Source: Rhizobium viscosum (GTDB lineage Bacteria; Pseudomonadota; Alphaproteobacteria; Rhizobiales; Rhizobiaceae). From it: a stretch of 64,000 nucleotides of DNA. The position numbers and the translations under genes were made by a program. How positions within the stretch are numbered: the stretch's first letter is position 1; every line of letters begins with the position of its first letter. Shown piece after piece: positions 31,996 to 41,980 of this stretch. The DNA lies in assembly GCF_014873945.1 (NCBI RefSeq), contig NZ_JADBEC010000001.1, positions 1,488,001 through 1,552,000 of the forward strand, written 5' to 3'. Under the pieces are notes generated by a model. It was not told the DNA's origin. It saw nothing but the letters and a program-made list of their open reading frames with translations, and searched no databases.

Positions 31996-33074
31996 TCGCG
32001 GCTGGTAGCGCCTGCCTTGAAGAGGCTGCCTGTCGGCGTCTTCAGGAACATCTCGAGCGGGATATGCTCCTGATGCAAGAAGCCGCTCGCCGGCAGCAGG
32101 CCGTCGCGGACCATTTCGATGACCGCAACCACCGAGGCCGACGTCGTCCAGGCGATCGCCGTACGCCGGGCTCCTGCAATCTCGATCGGATAGTAGGCGC
32201 GGACAAATTCCTTCCGGCGCAAGGAACCGTTGATCGTACCCTCAGCCGCGACATGTACATAGACGACATCGTCATCGACCGGCGGCTTGGCGTTGGTCAG
32301 GATTTCACCGGCGAGCTGACGTTTGTCACGCATCAGAAGCTCATGGAAGAAGAAATTCATCAGTTCCATGTGGCCGGGATAACGCATCGTCTTGTAATCG
32401 AGATTATCGACCTTGCCGAGCATGGTGTCGCACATCGTCCCGAGGCCGCCCGAGGTGGTGAAGGCCTCCAGCTTGACGCCGCCGACATAGATCGTTTCGT
32501 GCCATTCCATTGGCGAGACGAGCTTGCGCACACCGCCCTCGATGACTTCGCAATCGTTCAGATATTCATTGACCACGCCTTCCGGCGACCAGTTGAAGGC
32601 ATAGCCCAGAAGTCCGGTCGGGTGCTGCGGCAGGGCGCCGACACGCATGCGGATCGAGCGGCAGCGATCAAAGCCGTCGGCAAGGCTTGCGCCGACGATA
32701 CCGACGAAGCCGGGCGCCAGGCCGCATTGCGGCGCCATCAGGCCGCGGGCGGTCTTGGAAAGCTCGATGATGAAATTGGTGGTCGGCACATCCTCGGTCA
32801 GATCGAAATAATGAATGCCAGCGAGATGGGCGGCCCGAGCCAACTCGATATTCAAATGATAGGGCAGGCAGGACAGGACCGCCTCGACGCTCGACAGCAG
32901 CTCGCCTATGACAGAGGTATCAGTGATATCGCCGGCCCGGCATTTGAAGGGCAGGTCGCCTACGGGCAGTTGTGCATCGACGCCGACGACCTCGAAGCCG
33001 CCCTCATGTAAAAGCGTCGCCGCCAGCCGTCCGACCTTGCCGAGGCCGATCACGGCAATCCGTTCAAAACTCAT
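31992..33074 (-). CDS. Saccharopine dehydrogenase-like NAD(P)-binding protein
   Basis: 360 residues: N-terminal Rossmann fold (RIAVIGLGKVGRLAATLLHEGG), then LSCLPYHLNIELARAAHLAG and GLAPGFVGIVGASLADGF, as in the saccharopine dehydrogenase/Lys9 family. Members include lysine 6-dehydrogenase and saccharopine reductases; which activity applies here is not visible. GGGAGGATATCA precedes the ATG, a good ribosome site. Confidence 0.85.
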   Translation of the reverse strand: MSFERIAVIGLGKVGRLAATLLHEGGFEVVGVDAQLPVGDLPFKCRAGDITDTSVIGELLSSVEAVLSCLPYHLNIELARAAHLAGIHYFDLTEDVPTTNFIIELSKTARGLMAPQCGLAPGFVGIVGASLADGFDRCRSIRMRVGALPQHPTGLLGYAFNWSPEGVVNEYLNDCEVIEGGVRKLVSPMEWHETIYVGGVKLEAFTTSGGLGTMCDTMLGKVDNLDYKTMRYPGHMELMNFFFHELLMRDKRQLAGEILTNAKPPVDDDVVYVHVAAEGTINGSLRRKEFVRAYYPIEIAGARRTAIAWTTSASVVAVIEMVRDGLLPASGFLHQEHIPLEMFLKTPTGSLFKAGATSRD

Positions 33075-33150
33075 TGATATCCTCCCGAACGCCGACGTTC
33101 CTCACCGGCGCATTTTTCTCACGTGGGGGCTGTATAGAATAAAAAGCTCA

Positions 33151-33182
33151 TAAAAGAAAACAGCCGGGATTGCTCCCGGCTG
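33151..33182 (-). terminator. Intrinsic terminator after dnaA
   Basis: Minus strand: CAGCCGGGA-GCAA-TCCCGGCTG stem (33182-33161), then TTTTCTTTTA. It ends the dnaA transcript. Confidence 0.88.
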
Positions 33183-33207
33183 CCGAAACGCGGTGGCTAT
33201 GCACCGC

Positions 33208-34761
33208 TTATTCGTTGATGAGGCGCTTCAAAAGCTCGATCTCATGCGACAGCTTCGTGTCTCCCGAGATCAGTTCCTCGATCTTGCGCACGGCGTGCAA
33301 AACCGTCGTGTGATCGCGTCCGCCGAAGCGGCGGCCGATCTCCGGAAAGGAGCGCGGCGTCAGTGTCTTCGACAGATACATGGCGATCTGGCGCGGCTTG
33401 ACGATGACACGCGTGCGGCGGTTCGAGACCAGTTCCTGACGCGAGACGTTGTAGTGACGTGCGACGATACGCTGGATATCCTCGATGCGCACACGACGCG
33501 GCTCGCCGGAACCGACGAGATGGGCCAGCAGTTCATCCACGCGCTCGATCGACAGATTCGGCTCGAAGGAACGGCGGAAGATCAGCTGGTTGAAAGCGCC
33601 TTCCAGTTCGCGACCGCTTGCCGTGATGTTGCGGGCGACGTGCTGCAGCAGATCGGTCGGGATTTCCAGTGACGGATCCTCCAGACGGGCAGCGGCGAGG
33701 CGACGATTCAGGATTTCGAGACGCATCTCGTAGTCGGGGCCATCGAGTTCGATCGCAACGCCGCCCTGCAGACGCGAACGGACGCGCGGATCGAGCGATT
33801 CCAGCTCCCACGGCGCTCGGTCGGCTGCGACGACGACCTGCTTGGCGCTGTCGAGCAGCATGTTCAGCAGGTGGCAGAACTCATGCTGGATCATCTTGCC
33901 CTGCAGGAACTGCATGTCGTCGATGATCAGAAGGTCGATGTTACGCAGCGAATCCTTCAGCGTCAGCGCATCATTGTCGCGGATCGCTGTCGCGAAACGC
34001 CACATGAAGTATTCGGCCGTCAGATAGACGACGCGCAGGCCACGCGGGTTCTGCACCGCGGCATTAGCAATCGCCTGCAGCAGATGGGTCTTGCCGAGGC
34101 CGACGGTCGCATGGACGAAGAGCGGGTTGAAGCGCACGGCGCCCTGACCTGCTTCCGCAATGGTCTTCGCGGCGGCAAGCGCCACGCGGTTGGAGCTTCC
34201 CTCAACGAAAGTGTCGAAGGTGAAGCGGGAATCCAGCGGCGAACCAAAGAGCGGCGAACCGACACTTGCCGGGCGCGCCGCAGCGGCGGCCGAGACAGCC
34301 TGATGGACGATCTGCCCCGCCGGCTGGGCAGATGCCGGTCGGCGAAGCTGGGTGGGCTGGGTGACCGGCTCGACGGAGACTGCATCGTCCAGCGCCTTCG
34401 TGCCGACGCGCGTTGCCGTGCGCACAAGGATCTCGACTTTCAGGATTTCGGGATCTTCAGCCTGGAACAGGCCGACAATGAGATCGAGATACCGGTTGTT
34501 GATCCACGACTTCAGAAAGGTCGTGGGAACGGTGAGACGGACGACACTCTTGGAAACCGAATGAAGCTTAAGCCGTGCAAACCAACTTGCATAAACGTCA
34601 GGACCGACTTGTGCCTTCAGACGCGCACTGACGCGTTCGAAGAGAACACCATGCTTCATCTCGCCCTTTTCTTCCGTTGCGCTCAGGTGAATGGAACCGA
34701 AAGACTGCGGTGCAGCTTCCCCGTTATCCAGTGCACCCGTCGTCATCGAATTCATCTGCAT
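33208..34761 (-). CDS. dnaA: Chromosomal replication initiator protein DnaA
   Basis: 517 residues: N-terminal DnaB-interacting domain, AAA+ domain with [13 protein letters not shown] (Walker A) and [13 protein letters not shown] (Walker B), and the C-terminal DnaA-box reader [21 protein letters not shown] 34761 is chosen over the in-frame 34776 because AAGG lies 7 bp upstream. Upstream lies an 860-bp gap before rpsT, rich in GANTC sites. In the Rhizobiaceae studied, oriC is near hemE, so this need not be the origin. Confidence 0.98.
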   Translation of the reverse strand: MQMNSMTTGALDNGEAAPQSFGSIHLSATEEKGEMKHGVLFERVSARLKAQVGPDVYASWFARLKLHSVSKSVVRLTVPTTFLKSWINNRYLDLIVGLFQAEDPEILKVEILVRTATRVGTKALDDAVSVEPVTQPTQLRRPASAQPAGQIVHQAVSAAAAARPASVGSPLFGSPLDSRFTFDTFVEGSSNRVALAAAKTIAEAGQGAVRFNPLFVHATVGLGKTHLLQAIANAAVQNPRGLRVVYLTAEYFMWRFATAIRDNDALTLKDSLRNIDLLIIDDMQFLQGKMIQHEFCHLLNMLLDSAKQVVVAADRAPWELESLDPRVRSRLQGGVAIELDGPDYEMRLEILNRRLAAARLEDPSLEIPTDLLQHVARNITASGRELEGAFNQLIFRRSFEPNLSIERVDELLAHLVGSGEPRRVRIEDIQRIVARHYNVSRQELVSNRRTRVIVKPRQIAMYLSKTLTPRSFPEIGRRFGGRDHTTVLHAVRKIEELISGDTKLSHEIELLKRLINE

Positions 34762-35075
34762 AATGCCGCCTTTCATTTCCTCGGGCGGTCATTCGTTGAC
34801 AGCCGCCCGATCATTCCCCGCTTTGACAAAGCCGGCGGCATCCTCATGAGCCGCTCTCGCATGCCGGTTCACTCAAACACTGTCCCACTGGGACTGACAC
34901 AAAAACCCTGCGGTGGTCGCGATCATGCGACAACCGTCTCAAAGCCTCTATGTCAGGCTGGCGGCCGATCCTCGTTTTTCGCCCGCAAGCCCGAACGCAA
35001 TGTTACACTTTCCCCTGCCCTTCTCCTGGCCTCACGCAGAACGTGTGACCGCGGAGCGCACAAAACGTCCCCGTC

Positions 35076-35095
35076 CCGTGACAGCCACGTCACGG
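35076..35095. repeat. Inverted repeat CCGTGAC-N6-GTCACGG
   Basis: Two perfect 7-bp arms (35076-35082 and 35089-35095), about 315 bp upstream of the dnaA start. No T-tract, so more like a protein-binding site than a terminator. Confidence 0.5.
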
Positions 35096-35154
35096 TACAA
35101 TGCCGTCGAGTGCGTGAGAAAACGGAAGCTGTCCGCTCCGTTGCAAGCGACACT

Positions 35155-35563
35155 GAGTCATCATCCTGCCGACTTGGCAGTTTGGACTGACTTCTGCAGG
35201 TGATGTCCGCGCCCTTTGCTGGACGCCATTTAGGCAGGATCAAAAGGCAAGATCAACGATGAATTTTACGCAAAATTAAGACGCGGCCATTGACTCCGGC
35301 GGGGCCTTTAGGGCGTCACACCAACGTCAAAAAAGAATCGCTTTTGAATCAAGGAGATTCCCCGACCGGGTTATTTTGGACACGCATAAAAAGAAAAAAG
35401 AAAAAATCTTCTTGACTCATTTGAGGCCACGGGTTGCGTGACCAGAGTCGCAAGCCTTAAAAAGATCCTTGCGTAAGCCATTGTTTTAAAACAATTTTTC
35501 CTGTCATGCCTCTGACACGAAATCGTCGCCGGATTAACCATACCTACGGCGGACAGCGGAATC
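35155..35563. promoter_or_regulatory. Cluster of GANTC (CcrM) methylation sites upstream of dnaA
   Basis: GANTC occurs at 35155, 35292, 35335, 35346, 35356, 35414, 35445 and 35559: eight in 409 bp and six within 158 bp. About 1.6 in 409 bp would be expected by chance at equal base composition. CcrM adenine methylation of GANTC links dnaA transcription to replication in Caulobacter, and CcrM is conserved in rhizobia. Confidence 0.65.
35480..35495. repeat. Perfect 16-bp palindrome ATTGTTTTAAAACAAT
   Basis: AT-only core, in the AT-rich part of the dnaA upstream region. Candidate regulator site or duplex-unwinding sequence; followed by TTTTC on the plus strand. Confidence 0.45.
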
Positions 35564-35590
35564 GAAAAAGCCCGGTAAAATTACCGGGCT
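35563..35590 (-). terminator. Intrinsic terminator after rpsT
   Basis: Minus strand: AGCCCGGTAA-TT-TTACCGGGCT stem followed by TTTTTCG. It separates rpsT from the dnaA promoter region. Confidence 0.9.
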
Positions 35591-35621
35591 AATCATAACG
35601 AGCAATTCGTTAATGAGATAT

Positions 35622-35900
35622 TTAGGCGTTCGCAGAAGCCGAAAGAGCCTTCACACGAGCAGCGAGGCGCGAGACCTTGCGGGATGCCGTATTGGCGTGC
35701 AGGACGCCCTTGCTTGCGGCGCGCGCCAGCTCGGGCTCAGCGGCGATGAAGGCTTCCTTTGCCTTGGCGGCATCACCAGCGGCGAGTGCCTCTTCGACCT
35801 GGCGAACGTAGGTACGAACGCGCGAACGGCGAGCCTTGTTGACTGCGGTGCGGCGTGCGATCTTGCGGGTCGCCTTTTTCGCCGAAGTTGTATTGGCCAT
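35622..35900 (-). CDS. rpsT: 30S ribosomal protein S20
   Basis: 92 residues, lysine/arginine/alanine-rich helical protein starting [20 protein letters not shown], binding 16S rRNA early in 30S assembly. The frame is open to 35927, but GAGAGAGG at 35905-35912 sets the ATG at 35900. It has its own strong promoter and terminator. Confidence 0.97.
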   Translation of the reverse strand: MANTTSAKKATRKIARRTAVNKARRSRVRTYVRQVEEALAAGDAAKAKEAFIAAEPELARAASKGVLHANTASRKVSRLAARVKALSASANA

Positions 35901-36023
35901 GGATGCCTCTCTCAAGAATTCGAACAAAACTCCGCCATTGCCGCGCTGGCCCTGCGGCCACTCAATTCAGCAATGCGGGAGCATTAGCGGAAAACCTGAG
36001 CGGCTTTCCGAACCGTGGGCGGG

Positions 36024-36052
36024 CATATAACGCTAAAGCCGCGCCACGTCAA
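36024..36052 (-). promoter_or_regulatory. Strong sigma-70 promoter of rpsT
   Basis: Minus strand: TTGACG (36052-36047), exactly 17 bp, TATATG (36029-36024). This is a near-consensus housekeeping promoter and would give a leader of about 115 nt for rpsT. Confidence 0.7.
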
Positions 36053-36094
36053 CGCGCATTTTCAAGGAAAAGCCCCTTTCCGCATGCCGTCCGC

Positions 36095-36868
36095 TCACCT
36101 GTTCTTGAAGGCCGGTTTGCGCTTCTCGATAAAGGCGGCCATGCCCTCTTTCTGGTCCTCGGTCGCAAAAAGGCTCTGGAACAGACGGCGCTCGAAACGC
36201 AGGCCCTCTTCCAGCGTCGTCTCGAAGGCGCGGCTGACCGCCTCCTTGGCCATCAGCACAGAAGGGCGCGACAGCGATGCAATCTTTGTAGCGGCCTCCA
36301 TCGCTTCGTCCAGCAGCCGCTCGGGCGCCACCACACGCGAAACGAGTCCCGCGCGCTCGGCTTCCGCCGCGTCCATCATCCGTCCGGTCAGGATCAGGTC
36401 CATCGCCTTGGCCTTGCCGACCGCCCGCGTCAGACGCTGCGAGCCGCCGATGCCTGGAATGACGCCGAGCGTGATCTCCGGCTGGCCGAACTTTGCGGTC
36501 TCCGAGGCGATGATGAAATCGCAAAGCATGGCAAGCTCGCACCCCCCGCCAAGCGCGAAGCCGCTGACGGCGGCGATGATCGGCTTGCGGGCCTTGGCGA
36601 TCTCGTCCCAGCCGCTGATGAAATCACTCTTATAGACTTCGGCGAAATCGAGCGGCTGCATTTCCTTAATGTCGGCGCCGGCGGCAAAGGCTCGCTCGGA
36701 ACCGGTCAGCACGATCGCGCCGATGGCATCATCCGCATGAAAGGCCGCATAGGCCAGCTTCAGCTCCTTGAGCACGGTCGAATTCAGCGCATTCAGCGCC
36801 TGCGGCCGGTTCAGCGTAATGAGGCCGACATTGCCGCGGGTTTCAACAAGAAGGGTTTCATAGGCCAT
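36095..36868 (-). CDS. Enoyl-CoA hydratase/isomerase family protein
   Basis: 257 residues of crotonase fold: [15 protein letters not shown] (oxyanion hole), [18 protein letters not shown], and [17 protein letters not shown] carrying the catalytic glutamates (E in GGCELAM and the second in QPEITLG). A short-chain enoyl-CoA hydratase of beta-oxidation is most likely. It starts 9 bp downstream of mutM and is probably cotranscribed with it. Confidence 0.93.
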   Translation of the reverse strand: MAYETLLVETRGNVGLITLNRPQALNALNSTVLKELKLAYAAFHADDAIGAIVLTGSERAFAAGADIKEMQPLDFAEVYKSDFISGWDEIAKARKPIIAAVSGFALGGGCELAMLCDFIIASETAKFGQPEITLGVIPGIGGSQRLTRAVGKAKAMDLILTGRMMDAAEAERAGLVSRVVAPERLLDEAMEAATKIASLSRPSVLMAKEAVSRAFETTLEEGLRFERRLFQSLFATEDQKEGMAAFIEKRKPAFKNR

Positions 36869-36877
36869 GACGCTCTC

Positions 36878-37768
36878 CTATTTCTGGCAGGCGGCGCAAT
36901 AGAAGGTGGACCGGCCAGCCTGCACGATGCGCGAGACCGTACCGCCACAGCCCGGCGTGCGGCAAGCAAGACCTTCGCGATCATAGACGGAAAAGGAATG
37001 CTGGAAGTAGCCGAGCGAACCATCTGTCTGGATATGATCGCGCAGCGACGATCCGCCGGCAGCGATCGCATCTGCGATGACATCGCGGATGGAGCTGACC
37101 AGCAGGTCCAGTGCCTCCTTCGGCTTACCCGCCCTGGTCACCAGCGTGCCGGCTGCGCGCGTCGGCAACAGATGCGACCGCCAGAGCGCCTCGCAGACAT
37201 ATATATTGCCGAGCCCGGCGATGTTCTTCTGGTCGAGCAACGCGCTCTTCAGCGGCTGCGCCTTGCCATCGAAACGTTTGGCCAGGTAGCCGGCTGACAA
37301 TTCGTTGCCTGTCGGTTCCGGGCCTAGACCGAACAGAAAGGGGTTGGCGTCGAGTTCAGAGCGATCGGCAATATCCATGAAGCCGAAGCGGCGCGGGTCA
37401 TTGTAGATGACGCGGCGCGGGCCGCCCTCGCCATCCAGATGAAAGATGGCGTGATCATGCTTCTCATCCTTGGAACGCTCGTGATGGAAGTCGCCAGGTG
37501 TGCCGCTGAGCGGCCCCTGTTCGATCCGGAAGGAGCCGGACATGCCGAGATGGGAAATGATCGTCTTGCCGCTGTCGAGGTCGATCAGCAGGTACTTGGC
37601 CCGCCTGCCGAGGCCGACGATCTTGCGGCCGGACACCTGTTGCTCGAAACCCTGCGGAAAGGGAAACCGCAGATCGCCGCGGCGCAATTCCAGCCTCTCG
37701 ATGCGCGCACCCTCCATTGCCGGCGTCAGACCGCGCTTCACCGTTTCGACTTCTGGCAATTCCGGCAT
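36878..37768 (-). CDS. mutM: Formamidopyrimidine-DNA glycosylase
   Basis: Removes 8-oxoguanine and FaPy from DNA. 296 residues: [14 protein letters not shown] with catalytic Pro1 after Met removal and Glu2, the central H2TH domain ([20 protein letters not shown]) and a C-terminal zinc finger (C..C at CRTPGCGG and FYCAACQK). The frame is open upstream to 37963, but the mature enzyme must begin at MPELPEV, so the start is 37768. Confidence 0.98.
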   Translation of the reverse strand: MPELPEVETVKRGLTPAMEGARIERLELRRGDLRFPFPQGFEQQVSGRKIVGLGRRAKYLLIDLDSGKTIISHLGMSGSFRIEQGPLSGTPGDFHHERSKDEKHDHAIFHLDGEGGPRRVIYNDPRRFGFMDIADRSELDANPFLFGLGPEPTGNELSAGYLAKRFDGKAQPLKSALLDQKNIAGLGNIYVCEALWRSHLLPTRAAGTLVTRAGKPKEALDLLVSSIRDVIADAIAAGGSSLRDHIQTDGSLGYFQHSFSVYDREGLACRTPGCGGTVSRIVQAGRSTFYCAACQK

Positions 37769-37920
37769 CTTAACCCATCTATATCTAACGTGTTTCAACC
37801 GCCCGCGATGTGCGCTATAGCGCCAACGTGCCGCGGGCGGACTGTGGCCCACAGATAGCGCCGCGCCCTCGCTTTCGCTATGGTCGCCGCGCGAATTCTT
37901 GATGTGAACGGAGTAACTTG

Positions 37921-38697
37921 ATGTCAGACAGCCGGACCTCCGCCAATGGCGGCATGGAAACATCCTACGGCTTCCGCGAGGTGCCGACCGGTGAAAAGCA
38001 AGGCCTCGTCAACGAGGTCTTCCACAAGGTCGCCAAGCGCTACGACATCATGAACGACGTCATGTCCATGGGCATGCACCGCGCCTGGAAGGATGCGATG
38101 ATCGCGGCGCTGAATCCGCGCAAGGAGCCGGGCTACAAGGTGCTCGATGTCGCCGGTGGTACCGGCGATATCGCCTTCCGCATCGTTGAAGCCTCGAACC
38201 GCCAGGCGCACGCTACCGTGCTCGATATCAACGGCTCGATGCTGGGCGTCGGCGCCGAGCGGGCGGAGAAGAAGAAGCTTTCGGACAACCTCACCTTCGT
38301 GGAAGCCAATGCCGAGGACCTTCCTTTTGAGGCAAACAGCTTCGATGCCTACACGATCGCCTTCGGCATCCGCAACGTGCCGCGGATCGAGGTCGCGCTC
38401 TCGGAAGCCTATCGCGTCTTGAAACGCGGCGGCCGTCTGCTGGTGCTCGAATTTTCGGAAGTGGAACTGCCGCTTCTCGACAAGGTCTATGATGCCTGGT
38501 CCTTCAATGCCATTCCGAAGTTCGGCAAGGCGATCACCGGTGACGCAGAGCCTTACCAATATCTCGTGGAATCGATCCGCAAGTTCCCGAACCAGGAGAA
38601 TTTCGCGGCGATGATCCGCACGGCCGGTTTTTCCCGCGTGACCTACACCAATTATACAGGCGGCATCGCAGCGCTGCATTCCGGCTGGAAGCTCTGA
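37921..38697 (+). CDS. ubiE: Demethylmenaquinone/ubiquinone methyltransferase UbiE
   Basis: C-methylates the quinone ring in ubiquinone synthesis. 258 residues: [54 protein letters not shown] (SAM motif I) and [18 protein letters not shown] at 37910-37913 is 7 bp before ATG 37921. It is followed after 5 bp by ubiB. Confidence 0.97.
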   Translation: MSDSRTSANGGMETSYGFREVPTGEKQGLVNEVFHKVAKRYDIMNDVMSMGMHRAWKDAMIAALNPRKEPGYKVLDVAGGTGDIAFRIVEASNRQAHATVLDINGSMLGVGAERAEKKKLSDNLTFVEANAEDLPFEANSFDAYTIAFGIRNVPRIEVALSEAYRVLKRGGRLLVLEFSEVELPLLDKVYDAWSFNAIPKFGKAITGDAEPYQYLVESIRKFPNQENFAAMIRTAGFSRVTYTNYTGGIAALHSGWKL

Positions 38698-38702
38698 TCC
38701 GC

Positions 38703-40277
38703 ATGAGTGCTTTCGGGGCATATTTCAGGCTCGCAAGGGTCGGCTGGATTCTCGTGCGTGAGGGCGTCATTTCGGCGCTGCCTTCCGAGGGCCTGCCGCC
38801 ATCAGTCAGCCTGGCGAAATCCTTTGTCGGCATGTTTGCGCGCAAGCGCAGCAAATATCAGAAGCGCAGCGACCGGCTGGCACAGGCTGTCGAGCGGCTC
38901 GGTCCATCCTATGTGAAGATCGGCCAGTTCCTTGCAACGCGCCCTGATGTCGTCGGCGTCGAGTTCGCCGACGACCTGTCACAGCTTCAGGACCGGATGG
39001 CCTTTTTCCCGGCGGCAGCCGCCAAGGCCAATATCGAAGGCTCGCTCGGGCGATCGATCACTGATCTCTACGCGAGCTTCGGCGATCCGATTGCCGCAGC
39101 CTCCATCGCGCAGGTGCATGCAGCAGAAGTCGGCACATCTGGTGGACCCAAGAAAGTCGCGGTCAAGGTCGTGCGACCCGGTGTTCGGGCGCGTTTTGCC
39201 CATGATATCGAGGCAATGTATCTCGTCGCCCACATGCAGGAACGCTTCATGCCGGCCAGCCGGCGTCTGCGGCCGGTCGAGGTGACGAAGACGCTGGAAC
39301 AGACCACCAAAGTGGAGATGGACCTGCGCCTTGAGGCGGCGGCCCTTTCTGAGATTGCCGAGAATACAGAAAAGGATCCGGGCTTCCGCGTACCGAAGGT
39401 GGACTGGGAGCGCACCGGTCGCGACGTCATCACCATGGAGTGGATCGACGGCGTCAAAATGTCCGATGTCGAAGGGTTGCGGGCTGCCGGCCACGATCTC
39501 AACGCGCTTGCTGACACGCTGATCCAGTCATTCCTGCGCCATACGCTGCGCGACGGCTTCTTCCACGCAGACATGCATCCAGGCAACCTTTTCGTCGATT
39601 CCGACGGCATGATCGTCGCCGTCGACATGGGCATTGTCGGGCGCCTCGGGAAGAAGGAGCGCCGCTTCCTTGCCGAAATCCTCTACGGCTTCATCACCCG
39701 CGACTATATCCGGGTGGCGGAAGTGCATTTTGAAGCCGGCTATGTGCCCGGCCACCACAATGTCGAGAGCTTTGCGCAGGCGATCCGGGCGATTGGCGAA
39801 CCGATCCACGGCCAGCCGGCCGAGACGATCTCCATGGGCAAGCTCTTAACGCTGCTCTTCGAGGTGACCGAACTTTTCGACATGCAGACACGGCCAGAGC
39901 TTGTGATGCTACAGAAGACGATGGTCGTCGTCGAAGGCGTCTCGCGCATGCTCAATCCGCGTTTCAACATGTGGAAGGCGTCCGAGCCTGTCGTCGGCGA
40001 CTGGATCAAGAACAATCTCGGCCCCAAACGCATCGTCACCGATCTCAAGGACGGGCTGAAGGCCGCCGTGAAGCTTGCCGAAGCCGCTCCCGAGATCGCC
40101 GCCCAGACCGAGAAATTCCACCATCAGCTTCTGCATATGAGCGAACATGGACTGCGCTTCGACGAGCAGACAGCAGAAGCCATCGGCAAGGCGGAAGCCC
40201 GTCATAACCGTTCGGCAAAAGTGGCCCTCTGGATCATTGCGCTCACGCTTCTCTATATTGCCTGGATGGTGAGCTGA
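38703..40277 (+). CDS. ubiB: Ubiquinone biosynthesis kinase-like protein UbiB
   Basis: 524 residues of the ABC1/ADCK family: PSYVKIGQFLATRPDVVG (KxGQ motif), AASIAQVHAAEV (A-rich loop), FHADMHPGNLFV and AVDMGIVGRL (kinase-like catalytic segments), and C-terminal membrane helices. In many rhizobia coaBC follows directly; here about 14 kb of other genes intervenes. Confidence 0.96.
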   Translation: MSAFGAYFRLARVGWILVREGVISALPSEGLPPSVSLAKSFVGMFARKRSKYQKRSDRLAQAVERLGPSYVKIGQFLATRPDVVGVEFADDLSQLQDRMAFFPAAAAKANIEGSLGRSITDLYASFGDPIAAASIAQVHAAEVGTSGGPKKVAVKVVRPGVRARFAHDIEAMYLVAHMQERFMPASRRLRPVEVTKTLEQTTKVEMDLRLEAAALSEIAENTEKDPGFRVPKVDWERTGRDVITMEWIDGVKMSDVEGLRAAGHDLNALADTLIQSFLRHTLRDGFFHADMHPGNLFVDSDGMIVAVDMGIVGRLGKKERRFLAEILYGFITRDYIRVAEVHFEAGYVPGHHNVESFAQAIRAIGEPIHGQPAETISMGKLLTLLFEVTELFDMQTRPELVMLQKTMVVVEGVSRMLNPRFNMWKASEPVVGDWIKNNLGPKRIVTDLKDGLKAAVKLAEAAPEIAAQTEKFHHQLLHMSEHGLRFDEQTAEAIGKAEARHNRSAKVALWIIALTLLYIAWMVS

Positions 40278-40369
40278 TCGGAAAGCAACAAAAGCATGAT
40301 GTGTTCGGCATTTGGGATATCCCGCCAGACGTGAGGCTCGCTTAGTCTCGCCTCCATGGAGATGAGCAC

Positions 40370-41953
40370 ATGAAGCATGAACGCCCCGGAATCGAACTGA
40401 GCGGCCAGCCCTTCAGCTTTGCCGAAATGGTGAGGATCGGCTCCGGCAGGGTTACGCTTTCCGCCTCGGAGATCGGTATGCAGCGCGTGAGGATCGCGCG
40501 TTCGATCGTCGAGGATGCCATCGAATCCGGCATGCCCGTTTACGGCGCGACCACGGGTGTGGGCGCCATGAAGGATGTCGAATGGTCGCCCGAAGATCTC
40601 GACGCCTTCAATCTCGGTCTGGTACGCGCCCACCACTTCGGCACCGGCACACCTTTTTCTTGCAATGTCGTGCGCAATGCCATGGCGATGCGCGTCAACA
40701 CGGCGCTGACCGGCCAGGTCGGCTGTACGCCCGATCTCATCGACGCCTATATGCGCATGCTGAGGGCTGACCTCATCCCGGTCGTGCGCCGCACCGGCTC
40801 GATCGGTTGCGCTGATATCGGCCTGATGGGTCAGATCGGCGCGGTGCTGACGGGCGTCGGCGAAGCGATCTATCGCGGCAATCGCATGCAGGCGGCCGAA
40901 GCCTTCCAGGCAGCGGGCATGGAGCCGGTGAAGATGGCGCCCCGCGACAGCCTCGCCTCGCTCAGCGTCAACGCCGTCAGCTTTGCCGCCGCCGCCGAAA
41001 CCACACGCAATGCTGCTGCATCAATCCGTGTGCTGCTCGCAACCGGCATGATGGCCTCGGGTGCGCTCGGCGCATCCCGCGATCCCTGGCGGGCTGTGCG
41101 CCATGTCGGCACGGCGCGAGAGGCCCTGATCGGCGCCTGGCTGTGCAATGCCTCGGACGAATGGGAATGGCCGGTCGCGACCCACGTGCAGGATGCGCTG
41201 AGCCTGCGCATGATCGCCCAGGTCTTCGGAGCCGTTATCGAGAACCTGCTTTCAACCGGCCACAAGATTCTCGCCGCCACCGGCCGCTCCGACGACAATC
41301 CCGTCGTCGTCGAGGGTCGGGTGATGACGTCGGGCGGCTCCCTGCCGCTCGACGTGACCATCCTGCTGGAATCGGCCGCGCTCTGCATGGCGCATGCGGC
41401 GCGCAACGCCTTCAACCGCTGTGTCCTGCTCGGCAATGGCCAGCGGCGCGGTCTGCCGGTCAATCTTGTGCCTCCCGGCCGAATCGCGACCGGCTTCGGA
41501 CCAATCATCAAGCTTGCAGGCGAAATCTTTTCGCGCGTACTCTCCATGTCGAACCCGGTTTCGGCGCAATCGCTCGTTGTTGCGGCGGGCCTTGAGGACG
41601 AGGCGGCCTTCCTGCCGCTCGTCATCGAGCGTTTCGACCGGCAGATGCGGGCGCTGAAGCGTCTCGCTGCCTTGGAAGCCCTGCTTTCGGCACAGGCGAT
41701 CGACATTATCGGCGACACGCCGAAGGGCGTTGCCGGTATGCTCTACGAGGTCGTGCGCAAACATGCGGCCTTCTACACGGTAGACCGGCCGCTTTCGGCC
41801 GAGGTCGAAGCAATCGAGGAGGAACTCGGCTCGGATGCATTCCTCTCCAAGCTGATCGAGCAGGTGCCAATCGCCTCCTTCGATGATTTCTTTGCACTCG
41901 GTTCGCTCGAGCGCATTGAGGAACGGCTGACGCGGGAACCGGCTATCATCTGA
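40370..41953 (+). CDS. Histidine ammonia-lyase homologue without MIO triad (ergothionase-type candidate)
   Basis: 527 residues spanning the HAL/PAL fold: VYGATTGVG (Y58), RTGSIGCADIGLMGQIG (141-157), VQDALSLR (Q274, R280) and GRSDDNPVV. In HAL and PAL the Ala-Ser-Gly triad after GSxG cyclises to the electrophilic MIO cofactor. Here those places are Cys147-Ala148-Asp149, so MIO cannot form. MIO-independent members of this fold, such as ergothionase, eliminate a quaternary amine (trimethylamine) instead of ammonia, which suits a betaine substrate. First gene of the operon to 47744; 27 bp to the next. The substrate is inferred. Confidence 0.85.
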   Translation: MKHERPGIELSGQPFSFAEMVRIGSGRVTLSASEIGMQRVRIARSIVEDAIESGMPVYGATTGVGAMKDVEWSPEDLDAFNLGLVRAHHFGTGTPFSCNVVRNAMAMRVNTALTGQVGCTPDLIDAYMRMLRADLIPVVRRTGSIGCADIGLMGQIGAVLTGVGEAIYRGNRMQAAEAFQAAGMEPVKMAPRDSLASLSVNAVSFAAAAETTRNAAASIRVLLATGMMASGALGASRDPWRAVRHVGTAREALIGAWLCNASDEWEWPVATHVQDALSLRMIAQVFGAVIENLLSTGHKILAATGRSDDNPVVVEGRVMTSGGSLPLDVTILLESAALCMAHAARNAFNRCVLLGNGQRRGLPVNLVPPGRIATGFGPIIKLAGEIFSRVLSMSNPVSAQSLVVAAGLEDEAAFLPLVIERFDRQMRALKRLAALEALLSAQAIDIIGDTPKGVAGMLYEVVRKHAAFYTVDRPLSAEVEAIEEELGSDAFLSKLIEQVPIASFDDFFALGSLERIEERLTREPAII

Positions 41954-41980
41954 ATTTCGACGTATCGAGGGAGACGCGGC

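Larger units (their letters stand above)
34762..35621. other. 860-bp dnaA-rpsT intergenic region
   Basis: No credible ORF. AT content rises sharply at 35260-35520, with a purine run at about 35387-35406. It contains eight GANTC sites, two palindromes (35076-35095 and 35480-35495) and the rpsT terminator. I found no convincing cluster of DnaA boxes (TTATCCACA-like). It is the dnaA promoter region and is long enough to hide a small RNA gene. Confidence 0.7.

Noticed and set aside
33208..35621. dnaA region as the chromosomal origin
   Set aside because: No cluster of DnaA boxes seen upstream, and in studied Rhizobiaceae oriC lies by hemE, which is not in this window.
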